A stretch of 32,586 nucleotides of DNA from an uncultured Anaerolineae bacterium. GTDB taxonomy: Bacteria; Chloroflexota; Anaerolineae; Aggregatilineales; Phototrophicaceae. The position numbers were made by a program, and so were the translations under genes. Below, piece by piece: positions 19,367 through 28,297 of this stretch. The notes below the pieces were generated by a model. It was not told the DNA's origin. It made no database searches and saw only the letters and a program-made list of their open reading frames with translations. Positions within the stretch are counted from its first letter, which is position 1, and each line of letters opens with the position of its first letter. Location: contig CALAJK010000033.1 in NCBI GenBank assembly GCA_937922795.1, positions 1 through 32,586 on the forward strand. The letters run 5' to 3'.

Positions 19367-20662
19367 ATGTCGCCAGAAATTCGTGAACAGTTTCGTCATA
19401 ACTTCATCGTGAACGTCCTGGACGGCGCGCTGTTCGGACTGGGACTGGGCTTTGCCTCATTCGTCACCGTCATCCCGCTGTTCGTCAGCCAGCTCACCGA
19501 CTCGACTGTGATCATCGGCCTGATCGCATCGCTGCACGTGGTGGGCTGGCAGCTCCCCCAGCTCCTCACTTCGAACTATGTGGCGCGGCTGCGACGGTAC
19601 AAGCCGATGGTGCTGTTCATGACGCTCCAGGAGCGCTGGCCGTTCTTCGGCCTAGCGATTGTGGCGGCGCTCATCGGCACGGCCGGCCTGTCGAAAGAAG
19701 CGGCGCTGGCCTTGTCGCTGCTGTTGATCATCTGGCACTCGCTGGGGGGCGGGCTGACCGCCACCGCCTGGCAGAGCATGATCGGCAAGATCATACCGCC
19801 CAGGCGCATCGGCACTTTCTTCGGCGTCCAGTCAGCGGCGGCCAACCTGCTGGCCAGCGGTGGCGCGGTGCTGGCAGGCTTTCTACTGTTCAATGTGGCG
19901 TTTCCGTACAATTTCGTCCTGTGCTTCATGGCCACCGGCTTGGCGATGACCTGCTCGTTCGGATTTCTGGCCGCCACCCGTGAGCCAGAGCACAATCCGT
20001 CTCCCAGCGGTGAGGTGCAGCCGGTGGGCTGGAAGCCGATGGCCGCCATCCTGAAGCGCGACGTCAACTTTCGCTGGTATTTGACGGCGCGGGTGCTGTC
20101 GCAAGTTCCCTGGATGGCAATCTCGTTCTACACCGTCTACGGGGTGCGGCGCTTCGGGATGAACGAGGAGACGGCCGGTTTCCTGGCCGGCCTGCTGATG
20201 CTGTGCCAGGCGCTGGCCAACCCGGTTTTGGGCTGGCTGGGCGATCGGATCGGCCACCGGGTGATGTATGCCGTGGGCGCGCTCATGATCACAGCCAGCG
20301 CGGCGCTGGCGCTGGCCGCCCCCAACGTCAACTGGCTGTACCTGGCATTTGCGCTGGCCGGCTGTTCGAACGCTGCGTCCTGGGCAGTTTCCATGTCGTT
20401 CACGCTGGAATTCGGCACGATGACTGAGAAGCCGGTGTACATCGGCTTGTCTAACACGCTGATCGCCCCGGCCACGCTGCTCGCGCCTCTAGCTGGCGGC
20501 TGGCTGGCGGATGCCTTCGGCTTTGGGGCGACATTCGTCGTCTGTGCGCTCACTGGTTTGGTCACCTTTGCGCTGCTCCAGTTCGTCGTGCGCGATCCGT
20601 GCCCGCGGATTCACTCAGCCGGGACTTCGGCGGCGCTGGCCTCGGCTCCGCTAGAAGGGTGA
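19367..20662 (+). CDS. Major facilitator superfamily (MFS) transporter
   Basis: A 431-residue integral membrane protein with about 12 hydrophobic segments in two halves, split by a hydrophilic loop near residues 205-225 (TREPEHNPSPSGEVQPVG). GWLGDRIGHRVMYAVGAL is the MFS cytoplasmic loop motif between helices 8 and 9, and PPRRIGTFFGVQSAAANLL is a helix 4-5 type loop. AGAGGA five bases before ATG fixes the start. The stop is three bases from the start of the CoA-transferase gene, so the two probably form an operon. The pairing hints at uptake or export of a carboxylic acid that is then activated with CoA, but the substrate cannot be seen. It is divergent from the arginine leader. Confidence 0.9.
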   Translation: MSPEIREQFRHNFIVNVLDGALFGLGLGFASFVTVIPLFVSQLTDSTVIIGLIASLHVVGWQLPQLLTSNYVARLRRYKPMVLFMTLQERWPFFGLAIVAALIGTAGLSKEAALALSLLLIIWHSLGGGLTATAWQSMIGKIIPPRRIGTFFGVQSAAANLLASGGAVLAGFLLFNVAFPYNFVLCFMATGLAMTCSFGFLAATREPEHNPSPSGEVQPVGWKPMAAILKRDVNFRWYLTARVLSQVPWMAISFYTVYGVRRFGMNEETAGFLAGLLMLCQALANPVLGWLGDRIGHRVMYAVGALMITASAALALAAPNVNWLYLAFALAGCSNAASWAVSMSFTLEFGTMTEKPVYIGLSNTLIAPATLLAPLAGGWLADAFGFGATFVVCALTGLVTFALLQFVVRDPCPRIHSAGTSAALASAPLEG

Positions 20663-20665
20663 ACG

Positions 20666-21868
20666 ATGTCTCCAGCGTTAGCGGCGGGAGCGCTGGCCGG
20701 CGTGCGGGTGCTGGATTTCACCCGCGTGCTGGCTGGTCCGTTCTGCACTATGCTGCTGGGTGATCTGGGGGCGGATGTCATCAAGATCGAACATCCGGTC
20801 GGCGGTGATGAAACTCGGCAGTGGGGACCGCCGTGGTTAGGCGACCAGAGCGCCTACTACCTGGCCGTCAACCGCAGCAAGCGCAGCCTAACGCTCAACC
20901 TCAAGACGCCGGCTGGGCGCGACATCGCCCGCCGTTTGGCCGCTCACAGCCACATCCTGGTTGAGAACTTCAAAGTGGGCGGCATGGCCGAGTTCGGCCT
21001 CAGCTATGATGATCTGCGACCGCTGAACCCGGCTCTGGTCTACGCTTCGATCACGGGCTTCGGCCAGACTGGGCCATATCGCGACCGCCCCGGCTATGAC
21101 TTCATCATCCAGGCGATGAGCGGGCTGATGTCCATCACCGGGCCGGCCGATGGCGAGCCGCACAAAGTCGGCGTAGCCGTGTCGGACGTTTTCACCGGCT
21201 TGTTCACGCTGGCCGGCATCCTGGCGGCCTTGCGCCATGCCGAGCGCACCGGCCAGGGTCAGCACCTTGATGTGGCGCTGCTGGACTCGCAGATCGCCGC
21301 GTTGGTCAACATCGCCAGCAACTACCTGGTCTCAGGTCAGACGCCGGCGCGGCTGGGGAACCAGCACCCGAACCTGGTGCCCTATCAGGTATTCCGCGCC
21401 GCCGACGGCGATTTCGCGGTGGGGGTGGGGAATGACCGGCAGTTCGCCGCGTTGTGCGCGCTCATCGGGCGCCCGGAACTGGCGGCTGATGAGCGCTTCG
21501 CCACCAATCCGGCCCGCGTTGCCCACCGCGCAGAACTGATCCCGGCGCTGCAAGCCGCCTTCGCAGCCCGGCCGGCAGGGGAGTGGGTAGAAGGTTTGCT
21601 GGCGGCGGGCGTCCCCGCCGGGCCCATTCATGACGTGGCGGCGGCGCTCAACGACCCACACGTTCTAGCGCGCAGCCTGGTGCAGGAGATCCCGCTGGAC
21701 AATGCAGTGCTGCGGCTGGTGGGCGCGCCGTTTCATTTCTCGGTCACCCCCAGCGCTGTGCGCCGCCCCCCACCGCGGTTGGGCGAGCATACCGATGCCA
21801 TCCTGAGCGAGATGCTGGGGATGCAGGCGAAAGCTGTCGCCGAACTGCGTCAGCAGGGCGTGGTTTAG
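20666..21868 (+). CDS. Family III CoA-transferase (CaiB/BaiF type)
   Basis: A 400-residue enzyme that moves CoA between carboxylic acids. Recognisable stretches are GVRVLDFTRVLAGPFCTMLL, LGADVIKIEHPVGGDETR, VNRSKRSLTLNLKT, LVENFKVGGMAEFGLSY and ITGFGQTGPYRDRPGYDFII. The catalytic aspartate that forms the acyl anhydride is most likely Asp174 in GVAVSDVFTGLFTL. The C-terminal part has GVPAGPIHDV and RRPPPRLGEHTD. The length is that of formyl-CoA transferase, carnitine CoA-transferase and malate or mesaconate CoA-transferases. I cannot choose between these substrates from motifs. It lies three bases after the MFS gene and ends 13 bases before the converging kinase gene. Confidence 0.93.
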   Translation: MSPALAAGALAGVRVLDFTRVLAGPFCTMLLGDLGADVIKIEHPVGGDETRQWGPPWLGDQSAYYLAVNRSKRSLTLNLKTPAGRDIARRLAAHSHILVENFKVGGMAEFGLSYDDLRPLNPALVYASITGFGQTGPYRDRPGYDFIIQAMSGLMSITGPADGEPHKVGVAVSDVFTGLFTLAGILAALRHAERTGQGQHLDVALLDSQIAALVNIASNYLVSGQTPARLGNQHPNLVPYQVFRAADGDFAVGVGNDRQFAALCALIGRPELAADERFATNPARVAHRAELIPALQAAFAARPAGEWVEGLLAAGVPAGPIHDVAAALNDPHVLARSLVQEIPLDNAVLRLVGAPFHFSVTPSAVRRPPPRLGEHTDAILSEMLGMQAKAVAELRQQGVV

Positions 21869-21881
21869 GCCGGCTGCGGCC

Positions 21882-24800
21882 TCAGTCCGAGTCGATCTTC
21901 GGTAGGTGGCGGCGCTGGCGGGTGAGCGCCAGTTGGATTTGCCGAGTGAGCGCCAAGCCTGACAGCCCGCCTTTACGCAGCACCGGCGCGGCGCGCCGCG
22001 ATAGTTCGGCGGCGTTTTCCGGGCTGACTTCCTTGCCGGTCACGATGATGACTGGGATAAGTTCGGTGCGCGGGTCGGCGCGAAGCTGCCGCAAAACCTC
22101 GTACCCCGACATATCCGGCAGATGCAGGTCGAGCAGGACGAGCGAGGTCATCTGCGTTTGCAGCCAATGCAGGGCGGCGCCGCCGCTGTCGGCCTCGGCC
22201 ACGGTCAGGCCGGCGGCCTGAAGCAGGTCGCGCAGCAGCGCCCGGTCTTCCGCCTGGTCGTCAACGATCAAGATCGGCCAGTTCGGCTCGATATAGGCTG
22301 CGCGCCGGAGGGCATGGCGCAAGCTGTCGCGGTTGATCGGCTTGGTCAGGTAGTCAGCAGCCCCCAAGTACAGCCCGATCGAGCGCTGGTCAATGACCGA
22401 GAGGATGATGACCGGAATGTGAGCGGTGGCCTCGTCATCTTTGAGGGCGCGCAGCAGATCCCAACCGCTGGTTTCGGGCATGACGATGTCGGTGATAATG
22501 GCGACGGGCTGAAGGCGATGGGCAACTTCCAGCGCCTCGATCGCGTCGCTCACCCCGACCACTTCGTAGATATCGTCGCTCAAATAGTCTTTGACCAGCT
22601 CAACGACGTTAGGATCATCATCAACCACCAGGACGAACGGGCGATCTTCCTCAACAAATTCCGCCATGGGTGAAGCATGGTTCTGTCTGGAGAGCGGCAG
22701 CAGGACGTAAAAAGTGCTGCCTTCGCCCAGTTGGCTGTCCACCCAGATATGGCCGCGATGCAGTTTAATCACATTGTAAGCGATGGCCAGCCCCATGCCG
22801 GTGCCTTCATGGCGGCGCACGTCTGAGCCGTCTACCTGGCGAAAAGCGTCGAAGATGATGGCGCGATCTTCGGCGCTCATCCCGATGCCCGTGTCGCGCA
22901 CTGTCACTAGCATCCATTCGCCATCGTGCAGGCCAGCGTAGGGGATGATCAAATCGCTGTTTAGGGCACGATCGTCCCGGATCGCCACCCGCGCCGCGGT
23001 GATAGTGACGCTGCCGGCGTCGGTGAATTTGACGGCGTTGTCCAGCAGGATGCTGAAAAGCTGGCGCAGACGCATCGGGTCGGCCTCTAACGCTGGCAGG
23101 TCAGTCGGCAGATCGACCTGGACTTGAAGACCTTTGGCTTCGGCTTGCAGGTGAATGTCTGCCAGCGCATCGTAGATGATTTCGGCTATTGAGATGGTGG
23201 TCAGCGACAGCTCAACTTGGCCAGCTTCTAGTTTGGATAGATCGAGCACGTTGTTGATCAGGTTGAGCAGGTGCTTGCCGCTCGCCAGGACGCGCGTCAG
23301 CCGGTCAGTCTGCTTGTCGTTGAGTTCGCCATAGACCTGGGTGAGCAGCATCTCGCTGTAGCCGATGATGGCGTTCAACGGGGTGCGAAGTTCGTGGCTC
23401 ATGTTGGCCAGCAGTTCGCTTTTCAGCCGGTTGGCTACCACAGCCTGTTCGTAGAGTTGAGCGTTGTGGATGGCGAGCGCTACTTGAGACGCGATCGTAG
23501 TCAGCGTCTCTAATTCCTCCGTGGTGAAGATGCGGCGGCTGCGAACGGAGTCCAGGCCAATGCTGCCAATGATCTGATTGCGCGCCACCAGCGGCGCCAG
23601 CACGGTAGATTGAGCACCGACTTGGCGAACAGCCGTGCGCACCACCGCATCGGCGTCGTCCCGATCGTTGTAGAAGATGATCGGCGAGGAACTGTTCACC
23701 AACTGGTTGAAGATTGGGCTGTCGGACAGCGCGAGCTGCATGCCGACATTGCCCGTGTCAGGGTACTCGGCGCTCAGCGTGCCCACGTGCAGCTTGTCGT
23801 CCGCCAACACGATGCCGCAGTGATCGCATTCAAACAGTTCAGTCAGCAGCCGAGCGGCAGAATTCAGCACGACCTTGGGATCGAGCGAGGCGCTGAGGAT
23901 GCTGGAGATATGGTGCATAGAGGCCAACCGCCGGGCGCGCTGTTCCAGGATGCGCAGATGGGCTGCGGCCTGCGCATGGAGGCGGGCGTTTTCGACGGCG
24001 ATGGCCGCCTGGCGAGCGACGGCGAAGGCGGTGCTGGTTTGCTGTTCGGTGTAATGATTGGGTTGGGATTTGTCCAGCGTGATCAGGCCGATCACTCGGT
24101 CCTGCGTGCACATGGGCACGCCCAACCAGGAGCGCGCGCCGCGGACCGTCAGGGTGCGGCCTTCGCCCAGATGCGCGTGAAGATCGGCGATGGCCAGCGG
24201 CTGCTGCGACTGAAATACCTGCATCCCCAGGCTGTGTGGGGTCAGGTGAATTTCAGTCCCCTTCGGCAGTGGATAAGCGCCGCTGATAGCGGCGACCACC
24301 ATGCGGCTGCCATCCTGACAGTCCGGCGCCGGCAGCAGGATGCAGGCGCTGTCAGAGGTCACCACGCGCTGCATCTGTTCCAGCATCCGGTCTAGCACTT
24401 CTTCATAGTCTGTGATGGAGCTGACTACCTGGGATACTTCGATCAGGACGTTGGCGATCTGACGGCGTTCACGTTCAACCTGGAGCAAATATCGGTTCTC
24501 AAGCTCAGCGCTGATCTGCGCGGCGATCATTCGCAGCAGCAGCAGGTCGGGGTCAGCATAGCGGTTGGGCACTAGATTCTGGATGCTGACCAGCCCGATC
24601 ACTTCATTGAGACGTCCACGCAGCGGGACTCCCATCCAGGCGCGCGTCACCAGGGCGCGGTCGGCGTCGTCTGGGGGCAGTCCCAGCGCGTCCAGCCGAT
24701 CCTGCTCTGTCTGTAGATCTCGAATGTGCAGCGCCGTTCCATGCTGAATGATGACTCGGCTCAGGCCAGACAGCGGGACTGGCTGCTGAGGGGGTTCCCA

Positions 24801-25418
24801 TTCGTCCTCTGAAAAGGTGGGGTAATAGAGGTGCGCTCGGTCATCCGTGAGCAGGCCGATGAAAAAGCTAGAGTCTTCGAACAACATCTCGATCTGCTGT
24901 TGGATGATCGGCCAGACGGCCTCTTCGCTCTGTGCCTGGCTTAGGGCGCGGTTGAATTCGTCCAGATTGGCCAGCAGGTGATTCCAGCCGGCGCTGAGCT
25001 GAAGGTGATGCAGGCGCGCCGCCAGCAGGTCGGCCAGCAACTCGGCGGGCTCATCCTGCGCTGTAGGGGGCAGCCAAACGACGCCGTGGACGTGGTCATC
25101 ACAGCGCAGTGGCCACGCCGTCCCCGGCACGGTCAGGCCGCGCACTTCGCTGCCGGTACGGCGCGCATTCTGCCATCCCTGCCAGTCCAACCATGAGTCC
25201 GGCGACGCAGCCCAGCGCTGCACCTCGGTTGGCGGCGCCGCGTCCTGAGGTGTGTAGATTTTCAGTCCGCCGTTGGAGTCGAGCAGCGCGATCAACCCGG
25301 GCAAGCTCTGCGCTTCCAGCCAGCCTATCAGCGCCTCAGCGGCGAGCGGCGCCGAGGTCGCCCGCATGATACGACCAGCAGCCTGGGCTGCTTGCTTGAA
25401 CGAGTCATCGTTAGGCAT
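21882..25418 (-). CDS. Hybrid sensor histidine kinase with three GAF domains and two receiver domains
   Basis: A 1178-residue soluble protein with no membrane segment. Residues 1-130 are an unassigned sensor region. Three GAF-type domains follow at about 146-310, 323-480 and 500-650. The HisKA domain has the phospho-accepting His in SHELRTPLNAIIGYSEML near residue 675. The ATPase domain shows DNAVKFTDAG and GTGMGLAIAYNVIKLHRG. Receiver 1 (about 925-1040) has VVDDDP, Asp in ITDIVMP and the lysine in YLTKPI. Receiver 2 (about 1050-1165) has IVDDQAED, LLDLHLP and VTGKE, but its usual KP lysine region is altered to VLRKGG. There is no DNA-binding output domain, so it must pass its signal to another protein, not encoded nearby. 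AAGGTG lies seven bases before ATG. Confidence 0.93.
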   Translation of the reverse strand: MPNDDSFKQAAQAAGRIMRATSAPLAAEALIGWLEAQSLPGLIALLDSNGGLKIYTPQDAAPPTEVQRWAASPDSWLDWQGWQNARRTGSEVRGLTVPGTAWPLRCDDHVHGVVWLPPTAQDEPAELLADLLAARLHHLQLSAGWNHLLANLDEFNRALSQAQSEEAVWPIIQQQIEMLFEDSSFFIGLLTDDRAHLYYPTFSEDEWEPPQQPVPLSGLSRVIIQHGTALHIRDLQTEQDRLDALGLPPDDADRALVTRAWMGVPLRGRLNEVIGLVSIQNLVPNRYADPDLLLLRMIAAQISAELENRYLLQVERERRQIANVLIEVSQVVSSITDYEEVLDRMLEQMQRVVTSDSACILLPAPDCQDGSRMVVAAISGAYPLPKGTEIHLTPHSLGMQVFQSQQPLAIADLHAHLGEGRTLTVRGARSWLGVPMCTQDRVIGLITLDKSQPNHYTEQQTSTAFAVARQAAIAVENARLHAQAAAHLRILEQRARRLASMHHISSILSASLDPKVVLNSAARLLTELFECDHCGIVLADDKLHVGTLSAEYPDTGNVGMQLALSDSPIFNQLVNSSSPIIFYNDRDDADAVVRTAVRQVGAQSTVLAPLVARNQIIGSIGLDSVRSRRIFTTEELETLTTIASQVALAIHNAQLYEQAVVANRLKSELLANMSHELRTPLNAIIGYSEMLLTQVYGELNDKQTDRLTRVLASGKHLLNLINNVLDLSKLEAGQVELSLTTISIAEIIYDALADIHLQAEAKGLQVQVDLPTDLPALEADPMRLRQLFSILLDNAVKFTDAGSVTITAARVAIRDDRALNSDLIIPYAGLHDGEWMLVTVRDTGIGMSAEDRAIIFDAFRQVDGSDVRRHEGTGMGLAIAYNVIKLHRGHIWVDSQLGEGSTFYVLLPLSRQNHASPMAEFVEEDRPFVLVVDDDPNVVELVKDYLSDDIYEVVGVSDAIEALEVAHRLQPVAIITDIVMPETSGWDLLRALKDDEATAHIPVIILSVIDQRSIGLYLGAADYLTKPINRDSLRHALRRAAYIEPNWPILIVDDQAEDRALLRDLLQAAGLTVAEADSGGAALHWLQTQMTSLVLLDLHLPDMSGYEVLRQLRADPRTELIPVIIVTGKEVSPENAAELSRRAAPVLRKGGLSGLALTRQIQLALTRQRRHLPKIDSD

Positions 25419-25467
25419 TGGGTTTCACCTTGCATAGTTACACAGGCGGATCACACCTGTCCGTCTC

Positions 25468-25480
25468 TGTCATTATGACA
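25468..25480. promoter_or_regulatory. Perfect 13-bp palindrome overlapping a -10 element
   Basis: tgtcat-t-atgaca is a perfect inverted repeat about 50 bases upstream of the kinase start. Its minus strand contains CATAAT (25477-25472), a fair -10 element for the kinase gene. A protein bound here could block that promoter. No regulator is identified. Confidence 0.35.
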
Positions 25481-25592
25481 TAAAAAGCGTATCAAAAACG
25501 TGAAATCGTTGTTAGGGTGGCACGGGATGCAACTCTGCGGGCTAAACTGCGTAGATGCTGTGCAGACAGAACCTGTTCAAAGGAGGTGCACC

Positions 25593-25895
25593 ATGCGCAA
25601 AGAAGACGCAGATCGGGTGAGCGGCGCCGTCTTTCTGATCGGCCTAGGCGTGATCGCGCTCATCAATTACTGGTGGCCTGGCATTATGTTCGTCATCGGC
25701 GCGTCTCTGATCGCACGCGGGGTGGTGCAGGGGCAGGCGTGGCAGAATGCGACTGGCGCGCTGGTCGTGATCGCGATCGGGTTGGTTTTCGCCCTGCAGG
25801 ATTTCATCGGCGGCGTGAATTTCTGGCCGCTGGTCTTGATCGCGCTCGGTCTGTTCATGCTGTTCGGCCAGGAGTGGCTGCGCCGCAGTCGCTGA
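25593..25895 (+). CDS. Small multi-helix membrane protein (DUF5668/LiaI-like)
   Basis: A 100-residue protein made almost wholly of membrane segments. AVFLIGLGVIALINYWWPGI, then MFVIGASLIARGV, ATGALVVIAIGLVFAL and FWPLVLIALGLFMLFG form a three- to four-helix bundle with the recurrent (F)WP.(L/I)LIA.G pattern of the LiaI/LiaF N-terminal membrane module (PF18917). In Firmicutes such modules sit next to envelope-stress systems; the role here is unknown. A near-perfect Shine-Dalgarno, aggaggt (25581-25587), five bases from ATG, fixes the start at 25593 and rules out a longer frame beginning at 25500. It is divergent from the kinase gene and upstream of a penicillin-binding protein, which suits an envelope role by context only. 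Confidence 0.8.
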   Translation: MRKEDADRVSGAVFLIGLGVIALINYWWPGIMFVIGASLIARGVVQGQAWQNATGALVVIAIGLVFALQDFIGGVNFWPLVLIALGLFMLFGQEWLRRSR

Positions 25896-25978
25896 CGGCG
25901 CATTGATCAATGCCATCTGGACGCGGCGCAGCCAGAACGCTATAGTTGGCGCCGTATGGTTCGCTGGTAGTTGTTTGG

Positions 25979-28261
25979 ATGGCGATGCAATCTGCGCGCA
26001 GACCTCATCTGACGATTTGGATCCGCCGGGCGGCGCCGCCCGGCGGCGTGTTTGGGCTGGCGCTGGCGCTGCTGCTGGCCGCCTGCGGTTTAGCCGGAAG
26101 CGACGGCGCGCAGCCGGGCGCAGTCCTGCCGCTGGCGCCCGTCGAGCGCTCTCCCGAAGCGGTTGTGACCGATTTTCTCAACGCCTGGAAAACCCGCAGC
26201 TACGAAACTATGTATGCGCTGCTCAGCCCTCAGAGCCAAGCGTTTTATACCCTGCCGGTCTTCCAGGCGCAGTATGAGAATGCCGCCAGCACGATGAACC
26301 TGACCGATTTGAGCTTTCAGGTACACCGTGCGCAGCTACAGGGGATGTCGGCGGCGGTCACCTATGATGTGACGCTGACCTCGCCGGTATTCGGCACAAT
26401 TGAGGATCGCGGGCGCACCATGCGGCTGGTGCGCACTCCAGGCGGTTGGGGCATCGCTTGGTCGAGCATGGACATCTTCGATGCGCTGGCAGCAGGGGCG
26501 CGGTTGGAAGTGCGATCGCGCCGGCCAGCGCGCGCCAACATCTATGATCGCAATGGCGAGCTGCTGGTGGAGGAGGGCGGCGCGAAGATTTCCCTGTATG
26601 TGGCGCAGCAGAGCATGTCGAATGTGGACGCCTGCCTGACTTTGCTGGCCTCTGTCTTGATGCGCCAGCGCTATGAACTGGCGGCGCTGTTCGCCAACAA
26701 CCTGCCGGAGACCGTGTTTTACGTGGGCGAGATTGATCCCGAAGTGGATGCGGCGCGCGGCGCCGAACTGGACTCGACCTGCGCGGTGCGGCGTCTGGAA
26801 CGCCAGACGCGGCGTTACGATGGGAACGGCGGCGCCGTCCATGTGATCGGCTACATCGGCCAGATCCCGGCTGACCAACTGGAACGCTGGCAGAGCTTGG
26901 GATACAGCGCTGGTGACCTGATCGGCCGAGCTGGCATTGAGGCAGCGTATGAGCGCGAACTAGGCGGCCAGCCAGAGCAGGTGCTGCGCATCGTGACGCC
27001 ATCGGGTTTGTTGCTGCGCGAGCTGGCCGGCAAGTCAGGGACGGAGCCGCAGTCGGTCACGCTGACGCTGGATCGCCGCTTACAGTGGGCGACCGCTCAG
27101 GCGCTGGCTGACGCCTACAACTATGCCGAGCCGAACTGGGCAGCTCTAGGGCTCTCGCCGGGCGCTGGCGCGGTGGTGCTGGATGTGAACACCGGCGCGG
27201 TGCTGGCGCTGGCCAGCTATCCTTTCTTCGATCCGGGCGTGTTCAACCCGGATACGCCCGCGCCCGCTGGCAGCGTGATCGCGGCGCTGACGTCGGACAG
27301 CCGCCAGCCGTTCAAAAATCGCGTCACGCAGGAGCAGTACTTCCCCGGCTCGACCTTCAAGATCATCACTACCGCTGCCGCGGCCAATGAGCGGTTGGTG
27401 ACGCCCACCGAGACGTTCTTCTGCGATCTGACCTGGCCGAACGGGCCGAAGTACGGCGATACGCTGCCGGTGCGGTCGGACTGGCGCAAGACTGACGGGC
27501 TGGAGCCGGCGGGCGAGGTGACCATGGCACTGGCGCTGACCGCGTCGTGCAACCCGTTTTTCTACGAGATGGGCGCACGCCTGTACATCGAGCGCGCGCC
27601 AGACCGGCTGGTCGAGTATGCGCGGCGGTTGGGGCTGGGGCGCAAGACCGGCCTCGACCCGATCCTGCCGGAAGTGACCGGCAGCCTGCCGACGCCGGCC
27701 AGCGTTGAGCAGGCTATCAACAACGCGATTGGCCAGGGCGAGACCCAGGTGACGATCATTCAGATGGCGCGCGCAACGGCGGCGATCGCCAACGGCGGCA
27801 CCGTTTACCAGCCGTACCTGGTGCAGCAGATCGGCGGGCGCGACGGCGAGACGCCGCAGTTTGTGGCCCGGCCAACGGTGGTCGGCCAGGCAGAGCTGAG
27901 CCCTGAGGCGCTGGCAGTCGTTCGGGAAGGGATGTGCGCGGTGACGACCGATACCAAGTTAGGCACGGCCTGGGGGGTATTCGAGCGAACGCCGTATTGG
28001 GCCTGCGGCAAAACGGGCACGGCGCAGTCTGGCCGGCGCGAGCCGCACGCCTGGTTTGTGGCCTATGCCCCGAAAGAAGATCCGCAGATCGCCGTGGCGG
28101 TGATGGCTGAGTTCTCGCGCGAGGGATCAGAAGTGGCGGCGCCGATCGTGCGCCGCATTCTCGATGTGTATTTCAATGCGCCGGAATGGTCGTATCCGGA
28201 ATGGTGGAATACCGGGCCATATATCCCGCTGAATATTCCGGTGGGCGAGACCGGTGGGTAG
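25979..28261 (+). CDS. Class B penicillin-binding protein, lipoprotein with MecA-like N-terminal domain
   Basis: A 760-residue transpeptidase that cross-links peptidoglycan outside the membrane. After a basic N-terminus, GLALALLLAACG forms a lipobox with Cys36, so the protein is probably lipid-anchored rather than held by an uncleaved helix. Residues 56-160 (SPEAVVTDFLNAWKTRSYET onward) resemble the NTF2-like MecA_N domain. A PBP dimerisation domain follows from about 181 (RRPARANIYDRNGELL). The transpeptidase domain starts near 356 and has all three motifs: STFK with Ser458, SCN at 523-525 and KTGTAQ from Lys678. The start is uncertain: ATG 25979 has no clear Shine-Dalgarno, and ATG 25985 or TTG 25946 are options. 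No rodA or ftsW partner is adjacent. Confidence 0.9.
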   Translation: MAMQSARRPHLTIWIRRAAPPGGVFGLALALLLAACGLAGSDGAQPGAVLPLAPVERSPEAVVTDFLNAWKTRSYETMYALLSPQSQAFYTLPVFQAQYENAASTMNLTDLSFQVHRAQLQGMSAAVTYDVTLTSPVFGTIEDRGRTMRLVRTPGGWGIAWSSMDIFDALAAGARLEVRSRRPARANIYDRNGELLVEEGGAKISLYVAQQSMSNVDACLTLLASVLMRQRYELAALFANNLPETVFYVGEIDPEVDAARGAELDSTCAVRRLERQTRRYDGNGGAVHVIGYIGQIPADQLERWQSLGYSAGDLIGRAGIEAAYERELGGQPEQVLRIVTPSGLLLRELAGKSGTEPQSVTLTLDRRLQWATAQALADAYNYAEPNWAALGLSPGAGAVVLDVNTGAVLALASYPFFDPGVFNPDTPAPAGSVIAALTSDSRQPFKNRVTQEQYFPGSTFKIITTAAAANERLVTPTETFFCDLTWPNGPKYGDTLPVRSDWRKTDGLEPAGEVTMALALTASCNPFFYEMGARLYIERAPDRLVEYARRLGLGRKTGLDPILPEVTGSLPTPASVEQAINNAIGQGETQVTIIQMARATAAIANGGTVYQPYLVQQIGGRDGETPQFVARPTVVGQAELSPEALAVVREGMCAVTTDTKLGTAWGVFERTPYWACGKTGTAQSGRREPHAWFVAYAPKEDPQIAVAVMAEFSREGSEVAAPIVRRILDVYFNAPEWSYPEWWNTGPYIPLNIPVGETGG

Positions 28262-28297
28262 TACAATAGTTGAAGTGAGACGGCGAGAGGCGCGACG

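Noticed and set aside
21867..21882. Hairpin aggcc/ggcct between the CoA-transferase and kinase stops
   Set aside because: Only five base pairs and no U tract on either strand.
25900..25913. Perfect 14-bp palindrome gcattgatcaatgc after the LiaI-like gene
   Set aside because: The stem is AT-poor and short, leaves no loop and has no T-run; chance or a weak site cannot be told apart.
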